In this document: positions 1 through 7,740 of the stretch, in pieces
How positions within the stretch are numbered: position 1 is the stretch's first letter
Layout: every line of letters starts with the position of its first letter
Assembly: GCA_017743275.1 (NCBI GenBank)
Contig: JAGHZG010000036.1
Coordinates: forward strand, 1-9,352
From: Chloroflexota bacterium
GTDB taxonomy: Bacteria > Chloroflexota > Anaerolineae > B4-G1 > DUEL01
DNA length: 9,352 nt
Reading direction: 5' to 3'
Notes under the pieces: model-generated
The model's database searches: none
Told to the model about the DNA's origin: nothing
The model's input: the letters and a program-made list of their open reading frames with translations, nothing else
Program-made: the position numbers and the translations under genes

Positions 1-2
1 GG

Positions 3-1028
3 ATGACCCGTGGGAACCGGGAAAGCACATGGTTAGTTGTCTCTCGCTGTCTGGCCATTATCCGGCGGGTTCAGCGAGGACCAACGGACTGGGAGGGGCT
101 GGTTGAGGCCGTGCGCGCGGAGGTGGGCGAGGAGGCCTACGGAGAGGCGGAGGGGCGGGCGCTGCATCGGCGCGTGGAGAACGACCTGGCCCGAATCCGG
201 GACCGGCTGGGCGTAGACATCCGCTACTCCCGCCACAAGAAAGGGTACACCATCCACTCCCTGTGGACGCCGCTGCTGGACCTCCCCGATGAAGACCTCC
301 GGACCATTGCCTGGCTGGGCCGGGTTTTTGATGAAGAGTCCCCCTATCACGATGAAGTCCATGCGTTTCTGGACCGCATTATCTCCTACCTGAGCGACGA
401 GCGGGTTCCGGCTTTGACCCGGTACCGCTACGGACTGGAACTCCGCCTCCGGCAGCGGGACCAGGACGAGATTTCGCCAGACCTGATGTTTCGGCTGGAG
501 CGGGCTGTGGCGGAACGGCGCTGGGTGGAACTGGAGTATCTTTCCCCCAAGTACGAAGACGGTGTCCCCCGACGGCATCGGGTGGCACCGGTCCGGGTCT
601 ACTTTGACCCCGGTCGGGGCCATCACTATCTCTACGGCTGGTGCCGGGACATCTCCGGCCCTGAGGGGGTAACAGAATTCCAGGAGTACACGTACTACCG
701 GCTGGGGCGGATTCGGAGATTGCGCGTCCTGCCCGACATAGTACCTACCGTCCTGCCGCGCGGTCGGGCGTATGAGGTGGTCTATGAACTGGCGCCGCCC
801 ATCGCCCGGCTGGGGGTGACGCGCCATCCAGAGATGACCGTGCGGGAGGTGGAGCATCGGGAGGACGGAAGCGCCCTGGTGCGCGGGGAGACCCACAACC
901 TCTTCTGGGCCGTCCAGCGGCTGCTGCAATACGGCGCGGGCTGCCGGGTCCTGGGCGGCCCGGAACTCCGGGCCGAAATGCAGCGGGTGGTGGCAGACAT
1001 GGCCCGGTTATACGGCCTCGGCCCATAA
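3..1028 (+). CDS. WYL-domain transcriptional regulator (HTH-WYL-WCX)
   Basis: Predicted DNA-binding regulator of the WYL family, many members of which control CRISPR-Cas and other defence operons and are thought to sense a nucleic-acid or nucleotide ligand. Residues about 10-75 look like a winged helix-turn-helix, ending in a recognition-helix-like stretch (RRVENDLARIRDRLG) and a wing (HKKGYTI). Residues about 168-245 form the WYL domain, with W174 in RRWVELEYLSP, an RHRVAPVRVY strand and a YYRLGRIRRLRVL strand. Residues about 255-335 fit the C-terminal WCX extension. The 341-residue length is normal for the family. The ATG at base 3 lies at the window edge, so a start further upstream cannot be excluded. 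It reads towards cas10d, and its stop lies 70 nt before that gene's preferred start, next to an inverted repeat. Regulation of the cas genes is inferred from position. Confidence 0.85.
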   Translation: MTRGNRESTWLVVSRCLAIIRRVQRGPTDWEGLVEAVRAEVGEEAYGEAEGRALHRRVENDLARIRDRLGVDIRYSRHKKGYTIHSLWTPLLDLPDEDLRTIAWLGRVFDEESPYHDEVHAFLDRIISYLSDERVPALTRYRYGLELRLRQRDQDEISPDLMFRLERAVAERRWVELEYLSPKYEDGVPRRHRVAPVRVYFDPGRGHHYLYGWCRDISGPEGVTEFQEYTYYRLGRIRRLRVLPDIVPTVLPRGRAYEVVYELAPPIARLGVTRHPEMTVREVEHREDGSALVRGETHNLFWAVQRLLQYGAGCRVLGGPELRAEMQRVVADMARLYGLGP

Positions 1029-1029
1029 T

Positions 1030-1049
1030 ACCCCCACCGTTGTGGGGGT
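1030..1049 (+). promoter_or_regulatory. 8-bp inverted repeat, candidate operator for the WYL regulator
   Basis: ACCCCCAC, a 4-nt CGTT spacer and GTGGGGGT form a perfect 8-bp inverted repeat starting two bases after the WYL stop codon. It covers the place where the -35 element of the downstream promoter would lie (extended -10 at 1057-1065). No T tract follows, so a Rho-independent terminator is unlikely. An operator bound by the adjacent WYL protein is the most economical reading, but this is inference. In RNA it could also fold as a small hairpin at the end of the WYL transcript. Confidence 0.5.
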
Positions 1050-1056
1050 GCAAATA

Positions 1057-1065
1057 TGATACAAT
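1057..1065 (+). promoter_or_regulatory. Extended -10 promoter for cas10d-csc2
   Basis: TGATACAAT matches the extended -10 pattern TGnTAnAAT, with transcription expected to start near 1072. There is no good -35 hexamer at 16-18 nt spacing; that space is occupied by the inverted repeat at 1030-1049. A start near 1072 would leave a leader of about 26 nt before the cas10d ATG at 1098. It would also make the alternative ATG at 1056 untranscribed from this promoter. Confidence 0.45.
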
Positions 1066-1097
1066 GGAAATATCAGAACCCGGATCAGGGGGTGAAT

Positions 1098-4000
1098 ATG
1101 CAAACTATGACCGAAAATGATCTGGAACAAATTCTCTCCACTTATCTGGAAACCGTGATCCCACGGATGCTGGAGCGCCGGTATCACCTGATTCTGGTCA
1201 AAGGCGGACCGGAATACCCGCATCTGCCGGAGCAATCTCACTTTGCCCACATCGTGAACGGCGTCTTTGGCCTGATGCAACTGACCCGCTTCCTGATCGC
1301 GCAGAACGCCTGCCCGGTCTGGCTGGACTCTGAGACGTTGCGCCAGGGCATCGCCGCCTACACCGTGCATGAAGTCCACAAAGACCGCGAGGTAGTATTG
1401 CTGGGGGAATCCTCCTTCAGCATCCCGCTGGAACGAGTGCGGGAAGAGTACCAGCGGCTGGGCCTGGAGGGTTTTGCCCGGGTGGACGATCACCTGCTGC
1501 GTGCGGCCAACGTCCACAAACGGAGTGCCAAACACGGCGATCTGTTGCTCAGCGGGAACCCGAAAGCCCATCACCTGTGGACACTGGTGCGCATTGCCGA
1601 CACGCTGGCCTCGGCCCAGACGCCGGAGGAAGCCGCGGCCTCGCTCCAGGGCTACCTGACCGACCTGGGACCGGCCTTCGCGCCCCAAAGCCCGCCCGGA
1701 AAATATGCACTCTACTACCACGAGATCAGGGACGTGCGCGGAGTGCTGACTAACGCCATCCACCAGGCCGTCGCCCGGTACCTGGCGGACCGGCTGGGCT
1801 TTTTCCCACTCCTCTTCTTCGCCACTGGCACGCTCTACCTGGGGCCGACCGGGGCCCACCCAGACGCCACCGACGACCTGATCCCCGCTGTGTCCGGTCA
1901 GGTGCTCCAATCCCTGACCGAAGGCGGCGGCGCCGATGCCATCCGTGATGGGCTACGCCGGAAAGAGAAAGACTTTGAGCGCTATGTCTTTGCTTTCGCC
2001 TCGGTGGAAGACCTGCTCCAGGTTGTCTACGAAGATACATTGACCGCTAAGCCCAATCCCAGGATCGCGCTCGATGAAATCGAGGGCCTGGCCGGCAGGC
2101 GTCAGGACCTGGCGGCGGACTGGCGGGAAACGGTGGAGGAGCGGCTCGGCATCCGCCTGCTGGACCCGAAGGAGTACGAGACGTTCAACAAACTCTGGTC
2201 CCAGGTGTATCGTTACCTGCTCTATGTGGACACGCTGGTGCGCGACCTGAACCCCGCAGAAAACCGGGTAGAGTGGCTTCTGCGGACCTTCTCAGTCCCC
2301 CAGCCCTACGCCGACAACCTGCGCCGGGAGGCCGACATCTGGGCCCGAGGCGGCATCGGCAAATACGTCCTGATCATCGCCTATCACTTCCTGCGGGGGC
2401 CGGACTTTTCCGACCGGCCGGCGGAGGCGCTACCACCGGAGCAGGTGCTGGATCGGCTCCATCAGAAGGTGCTGACTGCGATGGAGCAGATAGATACCCA
2501 GGCTGGCCGGCAGGCTATCGTGGCCGCCCTGGGCCTGCGGCAGGATCTGGAGGCCTACCTGCGGGAAAACCTGTACCTTTCCTGTGGCTCGGCCACCCAT
2601 CTGGAGGACGATGGACTGGCCAGTTACGCCGTGCCCAAGCGTAAGGGGCATTCCGGCCAGGTCTGTTCCCTCTGCAACCGCCGGAGCGAGTTCACTCAGG
2701 AAATACGCACCGGCATCCTGGATGACTTTGGCCGCGTCTTTTCCAACCGGGTACTGCCTGCTCCCGAAGCGCCACAGGGGAACCGCTTATGGTGCCCCAT
2801 CTGCCAACTGGAAGCCATCCTGCGCAAGATGCTTGCGATGGGCCTGCCCACCGGAGCGCATTACAAGAACTCGCGCCGCATCTACCTCTATGTCCTGCCC
2901 ACCTACTCCTTCACGCCGGAGCACCTGCGCCTGTTTGAGCCGCTCCTCAAGCCCTTTCATCGCGTGACCAGCCTGCCGGTACGCGATTACGGCCGGGATT
3001 GGGGCCTGCCCCACTACTGGCTGGAGCGGCGCACGCTGGACCCGGAGTGGCTGGAAGAATTGCAGGGTGTGCTGGAGCGGGAAGCGGACAAGATCGCCGG
3101 CTGGGGCGGACGAGGGTTCGTGGGGGAGCGGGTCTTATTGGGGCGCGTCCAGGGCCAGCCGCACTATTATCTCATCACCTGGGAGAAAGCCGCGCGCGAA
3201 CGGGAACAGGAACTGCCGAACGAGAACAATCGCATTGCCACCCGCACCGAGGCCTGGGCCAAGGCCCTCTTCGCCGCCGCTGTCATCCACGGGCTGACCG
3301 GCTGCAAGGTCTATGTCACCGAGCGGCCCTACCTGCCGGTGGCCGACCCAGCCGAACTGAAGGCGACCATCACCCTGGACGGCCCGCCGCCGGCGCTGCG
3401 CGCCCTCCTGGGCGGACGGGGCGACACCGTCAGCCTATACGGGCGAGAACAGGGAGAGCGCAGCGGTCTGGAACGGGTGCTGGACCTGAGCGCGGCGCTG
3501 TGGACGGTTACCACCAGCCTCCAGCCCGGCAACGACAAGGATATTGCCCTTCGGCTGGAGCGCTTGAACGTGGATCCGCTGGCTGGTGCTTACTTCTATA
3601 AAGAATATGGCCGTGAGAACGATGGATGCTCTCCGGCCCCCCCATTGGACATCGCCTGCGATGCTCTTCTGCAAATCCAGGGAGGTGAACTGATGAATTT
3701 GGTAGAAAAAATCGCAAAGAAATCGTTGGAGATTGCCCTGCCTTCCTCCACGACAGGGCGGGGCAAGGCGCGGCGGTATGAACTGGTCTTCCGCGAGGCG
3801 GTCTCGGCCATGCGCAAAGCGCAGCAGGTGATCCCGGAGATGCGGGAGGCGGCCTTGGGCGGGCAACGGCCCTCGGAGCAAAGCATCGCCGAACTGAAGC
3901 ACCTGACGGCTGGCACGCTCCTGAAAGGGCTGGAGCGCCGCCAGGGAAGCCGCCGGGGGGAGATCTATGTGCGCGCCTGGGGAGAGGAACTGGGCCGGCT

Positions 4001-4208
4001 GGTGATGGAGTTCGTGGACATCCTGGTGGACGACCTCTACCTGGGCCGGGCCGAGGGTAGTTTTGCCCGCTTCCTGCGGCTGGAGAACCAACTGGCCGAT
4101 GGGATTTACTACTATACCGACCGCAACCTCTCCCGCCTGTGGAGTGAGTATCAACATCAGAAAGCCGCCCGTGCCGAAGAGGCGGCATCGCAGACAGAAC
4201 AGCAGTAG
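1098..4208 (+). CDS. cas10d: Type I-D CRISPR-associated large subunit Cas10d/Csc3
   Basis: Large subunit and nuclease of the type I-D Cascade complex. In known I-D systems the N-terminal HD domain cuts target DNA and works with the separate helicase Cas3'. The 1036-residue length is normal for the family. The HD-type region shows H51 in SHFAHIVNGVFGL and a second cluster, H91-E92-V-H94-K95; the dyad therefore reads HE rather than HD. Another conserved patch, AHHLWTLVRIADTLAS, follows near residue 157. A treble-clef or zinc-finger-like pair, C523-x2-C526 and C566-x2-C569, sits in the middle. No GGDD cyclase motif is seen, as expected for Cas10d. The start at 1098 is preferred because GGGGGTGA at 1088-1095 precedes it. 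An in-frame ATG at 1056 would add 14 residues but overlaps the promoter. The C-terminal 171 residues are probably also made separately as Cas11d. csc2 follows after 10 nt. Confidence 0.93.
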   Translation: MQTMTENDLEQILSTYLETVIPRMLERRYHLILVKGGPEYPHLPEQSHFAHIVNGVFGLMQLTRFLIAQNACPVWLDSETLRQGIAAYTVHEVHKDREVVLLGESSFSIPLERVREEYQRLGLEGFARVDDHLLRAANVHKRSAKHGDLLLSGNPKAHHLWTLVRIADTLASAQTPEEAAASLQGYLTDLGPAFAPQSPPGKYALYYHEIRDVRGVLTNAIHQAVARYLADRLGFFPLLFFATGTLYLGPTGAHPDATDDLIPAVSGQVLQSLTEGGGADAIRDGLRRKEKDFERYVFAFASVEDLLQVVYEDTLTAKPNPRIALDEIEGLAGRRQDLAADWRETVEERLGIRLLDPKEYETFNKLWSQVYRYLLYVDTLVRDLNPAENRVEWLLRTFSVPQPYADNLRREADIWARGGIGKYVLIIAYHFLRGPDFSDRPAEALPPEQVLDRLHQKVLTAMEQIDTQAGRQAIVAALGLRQDLEAYLRENLYLSCGSATHLEDDGLASYAVPKRKGHSGQVCSLCNRRSEFTQEIRTGILDDFGRVFSNRVLPAPEAPQGNRLWCPICQLEAILRKMLAMGLPTGAHYKNSRRIYLYVLPTYSFTPEHLRLFEPLLKPFHRVTSLPVRDYGRDWGLPHYWLERRTLDPEWLEELQGVLEREADKIAGWGGRGFVGERVLLGRVQGQPHYYLITWEKAAREREQELPNENNRIATRTEAWAKALFAAAVIHGLTGCKVYVTERPYLPVADPAELKATITLDGPPPALRALLGGRGDTVSLYGREQGERSGLERVLDLSAALWTVTTSLQPGNDKDIALRLERLNVDPLAGAYFYKEYGRENDGCSPAPPLDIACDALLQIQGGELMNLVEKIAKKSLEIALPSSTTGRGKARRYELVFREAVSAMRKAQQVIPEMREAALGGQRPSEQSIAELKHLTAGTLLKGLERRQGSRRGEIYVRAWGEELGRLVMEFVDILVDDLYLGRAEGSFARFLRLENQLADGIYYYTDRNLSRLWSEYQHQKAARAEEAASQTEQQ
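3681..3688 (+). promoter_or_regulatory. Internal Shine-Dalgarno site inside cas10d
   Basis: GGAGGTGA lies inside the cas10d reading frame, 4 nt before an in-frame ATG at 3693 (6 nt when counted from the GGAGGT core). It is at least as strong as the sites before csc2 and cmr1, and stronger than the GGGGGTGA before cas10d itself. Such an optimal site within a coding region is what is expected if the C-terminal part is translated independently. Confidence 0.8.
3693..4208 (+). CDS. cas11d: Type I-D small subunit Cas11d, internal translation product of cas10d
   Basis: In-frame internal gene giving a 171-residue protein identical to the C-terminus of Cas10d (from M866). In characterised type I-D systems a separate small subunit, Cas11d, is translated from an internal start within cas10d and lines the Cascade backbone. 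Here the ATG at 3693 is preceded by a near-perfect Shine-Dalgarno sequence (3681-3688). The start also falls at a natural boundary, after ALLQIQGGEL and before the helical stretch MNLVEKIAKKSLEIA. The product looks largely alpha-helical and basic to mixed in charge, with long heptad-like helices (for example around RAWGEELGRLVMEFVDIL), consistent with Cas11 folds. No other Cas11 gene is visible in this half of the locus. Independent production is inferred from the ribosome binding site and family precedent. Confidence 0.8.
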   Translation: MNLVEKIAKKSLEIALPSSTTGRGKARRYELVFREAVSAMRKAQQVIPEMREAALGGQRPSEQSIAELKHLTAGTLLKGLERRQGSRRGEIYVRAWGEELGRLVMEFVDILVDDLYLGRAEGSFARFLRLENQLADGIYYYTDRNLSRLWSEYQHQKAARAEEAASQTEQQ

Positions 4209-4218
4209 GAGGCGCAAA

Positions 4219-5223
4219 ATGACACTCAAAACTCTGGAACCGTATCAGCACTACTTCATCCCCGTCATCCCCCGCACCCCCACCAACCGCTACGCCAGCA
4301 TCATCCTGCTGCGCGAGACCAAGTCCTACGCCATCTTCACCACCGAGGGGGGCGAGCAGCAGGACGTGGAACAGGTTCCGGCTGGCCTGACCCACCCCGA
4401 ACCGATCACCCGCCTGGTCATGTTCAAGCGCAAGCAGGTGGCCCCGGAGCGGCGGACCGGCAAGGCTCTACTGCGGCAGTACGGTGTTTTCCCCTATGCC
4501 ATCAAGGACGGCAGTGTCCTCTACGGCGACGAGGCCCTTCGGGAGAAAAACCACTACGACGACTGCTACCTGACCGAGGGCCTCTGCACCCATTGCCCCG
4601 ACTGCCTGATCTACGGCTACGCCGCCGTGAGGGGCGAGGGGGCGCGGCGGGCCCGCCTGATGACCGATACCTGCTTCACCATCCGCCCCTACGAGATCAT
4701 CCAGAAGCAGATCAAGTTCAACGTCATTGACGAGGCCGCCCACACCTCCGGCACCATCACCGAATACGACTACACCACGCCGGGGGTCTTCCTTCCGGCC
4801 GTGGAGACCACCGTGGACCTGACCGCCGACGAGTTCGTCTACGTCCTGGGCAACATCCTGCGCACCACCCGCTACGGCAAGGAGGGCAGCCGCCAGGGCT
4901 TCGTCCGCAACCACATCCTGGCCATCGCCTTCTCCGACGTGGAACTCTTCGCCAACCTGGAGTTCACCCAGGCGCTCTACGATGCCCTGGTGGACTCCGG
5001 CAAAGACCTGGCGGCGGACCCCCTTACGCTGGATGAACTTCGGGAACATGCCCCGGCCGTTCTGGATCGGCTGACCTCGGGGCTGGCCGGCCGGCTCAGG
5101 CTGGTCACCGGCCCGGCACTGGAGGCCATCCTCCAGGACGTGCGGGCGCTCAACCAGGACGAAGCGCGGCTGGCCGGATTCCTGCGCGACCTGAACACCC
5201 GGTCGGCCTTGTTTGCAGGATAA
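4219..5223 (+). CDS. csc2: Type I-D Cascade backbone protein Csc2 (Cas7d)
   Basis: Cas7-family RNA-binding protein that polymerises along the crRNA as the backbone of type I-D Cascade. The 334-residue length fits the family. Recognisable Csc2 blocks include the N-terminal HYFIPVIPRTPTNRYASIILLRE, YGVFPYAIKDGSVLYGD, a cysteine-rich loop (C116 and C123-x2-C126-x2-C129, in CTHCPDCLIYGYA) that could bind zinc, and the RYGKEGSRQGFVRNHILAI block that probably contacts RNA. The ATG at 4219 is chosen because GGAGG at 4208-4212, overlapping the cas10d stop, lies 6 nt upstream; longer in-frame extensions back to 4063 only overlap cas10d. It is co-transcribed with cas10d. In standard I-D loci csc1 (Cas5d) comes next; here the next 225 nt are non-coding and a type III gene follows. 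Confidence 0.93.
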   Translation: MTLKTLEPYQHYFIPVIPRTPTNRYASIILLRETKSYAIFTTEGGEQQDVEQVPAGLTHPEPITRLVMFKRKQVAPERRTGKALLRQYGVFPYAIKDGSVLYGDEALREKNHYDDCYLTEGLCTHCPDCLIYGYAAVRGEGARRARLMTDTCFTIRPYEIIQKQIKFNVIDEAAHTSGTITEYDYTTPGVFLPAVETTVDLTADEFVYVLGNILRTTRYGKEGSRQGFVRNHILAIAFSDVELFANLEFTQALYDALVDSGKDLAADPLTLDELREHAPAVLDRLTSGLAGRLRLVTGPALEAILQDVRALNQDEARLAGFLRDLNTRSALFAG

Positions 5224-5241
5224 ACGATGATATGTTATAAT
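5212..5241 (+). promoter_or_regulatory. Extended -10 promoter after csc2, for the type III operon
   Basis: TGTTATAAT at 5233-5241 is a perfect extended -10 element (TGnTATAAT) in an AT-rich pocket of otherwise GC-rich DNA. TTTGCA at 5212-5217 matches the -35 consensus at 4 of 6 positions with an 18-nt spacer. Transcription would start near 5248, giving a leader of about 200 nt before cmr1. The promoter overlaps the last codons of csc2. It would allow the type III half to be expressed independently of cas10d-csc2. Confidence 0.6.
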
Positions 5242-5260
5242 AACAATCCACTGTAGAGAT

Positions 5261-5313
5261 GCCGGGGCGCAGAGTTGACAACCGCGTGGTCTCCGCGTCC
5301 TCTGCGCCTCGGC
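5261..5313 (+). repeat. 14-bp stem-loop in the cmr1 leader, dispersed-repeat-like
   Basis: Left arm 5261-5274 (GCCGGGGCGCAGAG) pairs with right arm 5300-5313 (CTCTGCGCCTCGGC): 13 Watson-Crick pairs and one G-U, around a 25-nt loop. No T run follows, so it is not a standard terminator. The CTCTGCGCC/GGCGCAGAG core resembles a low-complexity intergenic sequence that I recall as dispersed in many environmental bacterial genomes, so this may be a mobile or repeat-derived insertion rather than a dedicated regulator. The TTGACA at 5275-5280 in the loop has no matching -10 and was not taken as a promoter. Confidence 0.65.
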
Positions 5314-5339
5314 GGTGGAATCACCTATTGCAGCAAGCG

Positions 5340-5414
5340 CATCGGTATCACCGGCATCGTGTCCGATGGCCGAACAGTCCATCCATTGCCACCGGGCTGA
5401 CGGACGGGATGGGC
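5340..5414 (+). other. Two further stem-loops in the cmr1 leader; no gene
   Basis: CATCGG (5340-5345) pairs with CCGATG (5363-5368) around a 17-nt loop. GTCCATCC (5377-5384) pairs with GGATGGGC (5407-5414), including one T-G wobble, around a 22-nt loop. Together with the stem at 5261-5313, most of the 225-nt gap between csc2 and cmr1 could be folded RNA. I see no csc1 remnant, CRISPR repeat or credible small gene here. The stems are short, and chance pairing in GC-rich DNA is possible. Confidence 0.35.
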
Positions 5415-5448
5415 CGGACACATATGGGTGCTGAACGGAGGGAAAGAA

Positions 5449-6636
5449 ATGGACAAACTGCGGATCACCCTGAAGACACTGACGCCTCTCTGGACCGGCG
5501 GCGTGGATCAGACCTGTGACCGCCTGCACGAGACGGGATTCATCGGCTCGCTGCGCTGGTGGTATGAGACCATCGTGCGCGGGCTGGGAGGGTATGCGTG
5601 TGATCCGACAGAACATAGTTGCACCTTTGACGAGGAGAGGTATCGCCGGTCAAGGGCCGATGACGAGCGCCAGCGACTGCGGGATGCAGGGGTATGTGAT
5701 GCCTGTCAGTTGTTCGGCTGCACAGGCTGGGCGCGCAAGTTTCGGCTAAAGGTTTCCGATGGAGAGAAACTGTTTGACGGGCAAAATTTTCTCATTCCCA
5801 GCGGAAGAGTCCGCCAAACCAGTAAAGGACCACGGGCTGGCGGCTGGTTTGTGTTCAGTGAAAGTCGGATTGGCGAAACAGAATTTGAACTCATTCCTTT
5901 ACGCCCTGTTGACCTGAGTCCTATCTACACCATCCTGGCACTGATCAGCCGCCATGCCAGCCTGGGGCCAAAAGGCTCCAATGGTTATGGGGTCATTCAG
6001 GCGCAGAACATTCAACCTGCGCTCACCTGGTTGGATGCTTTCCCCGCCTCTTCACCACAACGTGATCGGTCGTTGCCTGACTTTCGTGACCTCTTCTTTG
6101 CCAGGTTCCAGTTTGAGGAACCGACGGATAGCGAGAATTGGTGGCAGAATATTTACGGTATCCAGCAGGCTGCAAGCGGGAAACTTGATGATGGCTCACC
6201 CCCGCCACCTCTACGAAAGAGGGAAAAAGAACTTCAGCAAATGATTCGCTATGGCATTCTTCCTCTTGCACCGGCTATTCGGAATTGGTTACGCTATATT
6301 TGGAAGCACGGTTTAAATCGAGATCAAGAGCAATATATCTTTGGTGACGCTCGCTCTGCAATCGGCTCAAAAATTCTCGTATCTTATGCTTATCGTCTTG
6401 ACAGTAGCCCAAAATGGGAATTCCGTATCTGGGGCTGGCTGCCATGCGCGGGAGAAATCGAGAAGCGAGATGAATTCCTTGAGAAACTGAAAGTCGAACT
6501 TTCAGGAGATGCGCTCTGGCAATACGTGTTTGGAAACACCAAGGTTAAGCCCGCCCTGAAAAATTGGTACGCCCTGCCCCACGATCAAACCGACGGCCGT
6601 GCCTATTTACAAGCACTGTTAGGAGGTGCTGCATGA
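5449..6636 (+). CDS. cmr1: Type III CRISPR RAMP protein, Cmr1 family (Cas7 group)
   Basis: Cmr1-type RAMP subunit, which in Cmr complexes caps the 3' end of the crRNA-binding filament and helps capture target RNA. The 395-residue product opens with the family signature: TLTPLWTGG (residues 10-18), then GFIGSLRWWYE (30-40) and GLGGYACDP (45-53). A cysteine cluster (C51, C58, C83-x2-C86-x4-C91, in CDACQLFGCTGWARKF) could bind a metal. A glycine-rich RAMP loop, GPKGSNGYGV, occupies residues 173-182. The ATG at 5449 is preferred because GGAGGG at 5437-5442 lies 6 nt upstream; an in-frame GTG at 5428 lies ahead of that site. It is the first gene of the type III operon and its TGA overlaps the next ATG. 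The second half is noticeably less GC-rich than cas10d and csc2. Confidence 0.88.
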   Translation: MDKLRITLKTLTPLWTGGVDQTCDRLHETGFIGSLRWWYETIVRGLGGYACDPTEHSCTFDEERYRRSRADDERQRLRDAGVCDACQLFGCTGWARKFRLKVSDGEKLFDGQNFLIPSGRVRQTSKGPRAGGWFVFSESRIGETEFELIPLRPVDLSPIYTILALISRHASLGPKGSNGYGVIQAQNIQPALTWLDAFPASSPQRDRSLPDFRDLFFARFQFEEPTDSENWWQNIYGIQQAASGKLDDGSPPPPLRKREKELQQMIRYGILPLAPAIRNWLRYIWKHGLNRDQEQYIFGDARSAIGSKILVSYAYRLDSSPKWEFRIWGWLPCAGEIEKRDEFLEKLKVELSGDALWQYVFGNTKVKPALKNWYALPHDQTDGRAYLQALLGGAA

Positions 6637-7740
6637 GTTATGACCTGTATGTCGAACTTGGCGGCGAAACACACAAAGACGTTGATGCCATTGTCAACGA
6701 CAATCATCGCGGCATAGCAATTCCTGATGTCTTTGAGCGCATCCGCCTGTTGGCCGGTATTGCGGCGCGGAAAGAGAGCACAAAAGACTACGCTGTCAGT
6801 GGTGACCGCAAGCGGGGTGGCGGTTATAAAAGTCTGGTTCACGCAGCCAAACCTGAAGATACCCCTTATGCCAAAGAACTCATCCGACCTGCGCTTGCTC
6901 AGTTACAGAGTTTGCACCTGATACCCGCCGCGCCCGATTTACAGGCCCTCCCTCCCGGCTCCTGGTTTCTGCAATTCACCTTCACCCTTGCCAAACCCTG
7001 GATGAGCAAAGACGATGACCCTTTCTACGTGGCCGAGAGCGTCAATCCAGTGCGCAAGGACAAGGTCTTCAAAGTGCCGATGATGTCTGCTTCCAGTTGG
7101 AAAGGACTGCTGCGCTGGACCGTTATGCACACCCGCCTGACGCTGAAAAAGGACCAACCTGCTGAGCAGTTCGCCCAGGAACGCTTTGCCCAGACCTTGC
7201 TCTTTGGCGATGAGAAAGGCGAAGAGCCGGGGCAGACGAAAGACTTTGCCGCCTACCTGGATAACTTGGGTGGGAGCGCAGCGCGAAAACTTTACGTACA
7301 AAAGATACGCGAGTATTTTCACCTTGACGAGAAAGCCGAGATGCCCCACCACAGTGGACGGCTGATGTTCTACCCGACGTTCTTCAATCTGATTGATGTG
7401 GAAGTCATCAACCCGCACTCGCGCAAGACCAGAGCCGGCACACACCCGATTTATCTCGAATGTGTGCCAGTGGGTGCAAAAGGCACCTTCTCCCTGCTCT
7501 ACGTCCCCTTCGACCTGATCGGCGCGGACGAGGCTGAAATCCGCAGACAGGCGCTGGAAGACCTGCAACTGGTCGCCGAGGGCCTGCAGGCGATGTTCCT
7601 CACCTACGGCTTCTCCGCCAAGCGCACCAGCGGGTATGGGGTGGCGGAGGATGCGATTGTCAAGGGAGAGATCAGGACAAGGGCAGACAGGCGTGATCTG
7701 GAGAAAAAGAAGTTAAGCGATCTGAAGCAGGAGGTAGGAA

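Noticed and set aside
1030..1060. Hairpin after the WYL gene as a Rho-independent terminator
   Set aside because: The stem is GC-rich but is followed by GCAAATATGAT, with no T tract.
1056..1097. Upstream ATG at 1056 as the cas10d start
   Set aside because: It overlaps the likely -10 element and adds 14 residues without family character; the ATG at 1098 has its own ribosome site. A near-repeat of GGGGGTG...AATATG before both ATGs leaves slight doubt.
5275..5303. TTGACA at 5275 as a -35 element
   Set aside because: At 17 nt spacing the -10 position reads TCCTCT, far from consensus, and the hexamer lies in a stem-loop loop.
5259..5519. Small open frame of 86 codons between csc2 and cmr1 as a possible csc1 remnant
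   Set aside because: The product is Arg/His-rich with no RAMP or Cas5 motif, no ribosome site is seen, and it runs into cmr1 in another frame.
3435..5616. Long antisense open frames (for example 3435-4229, 3508-4395 and 4468-5616 on the minus strand)
   Set aside because: They lie opposite well-recognised cas10d and csc2 codons, have low-complexity or Gly/Pro/Arg-rich products, and arise from GC-rich codon bias.
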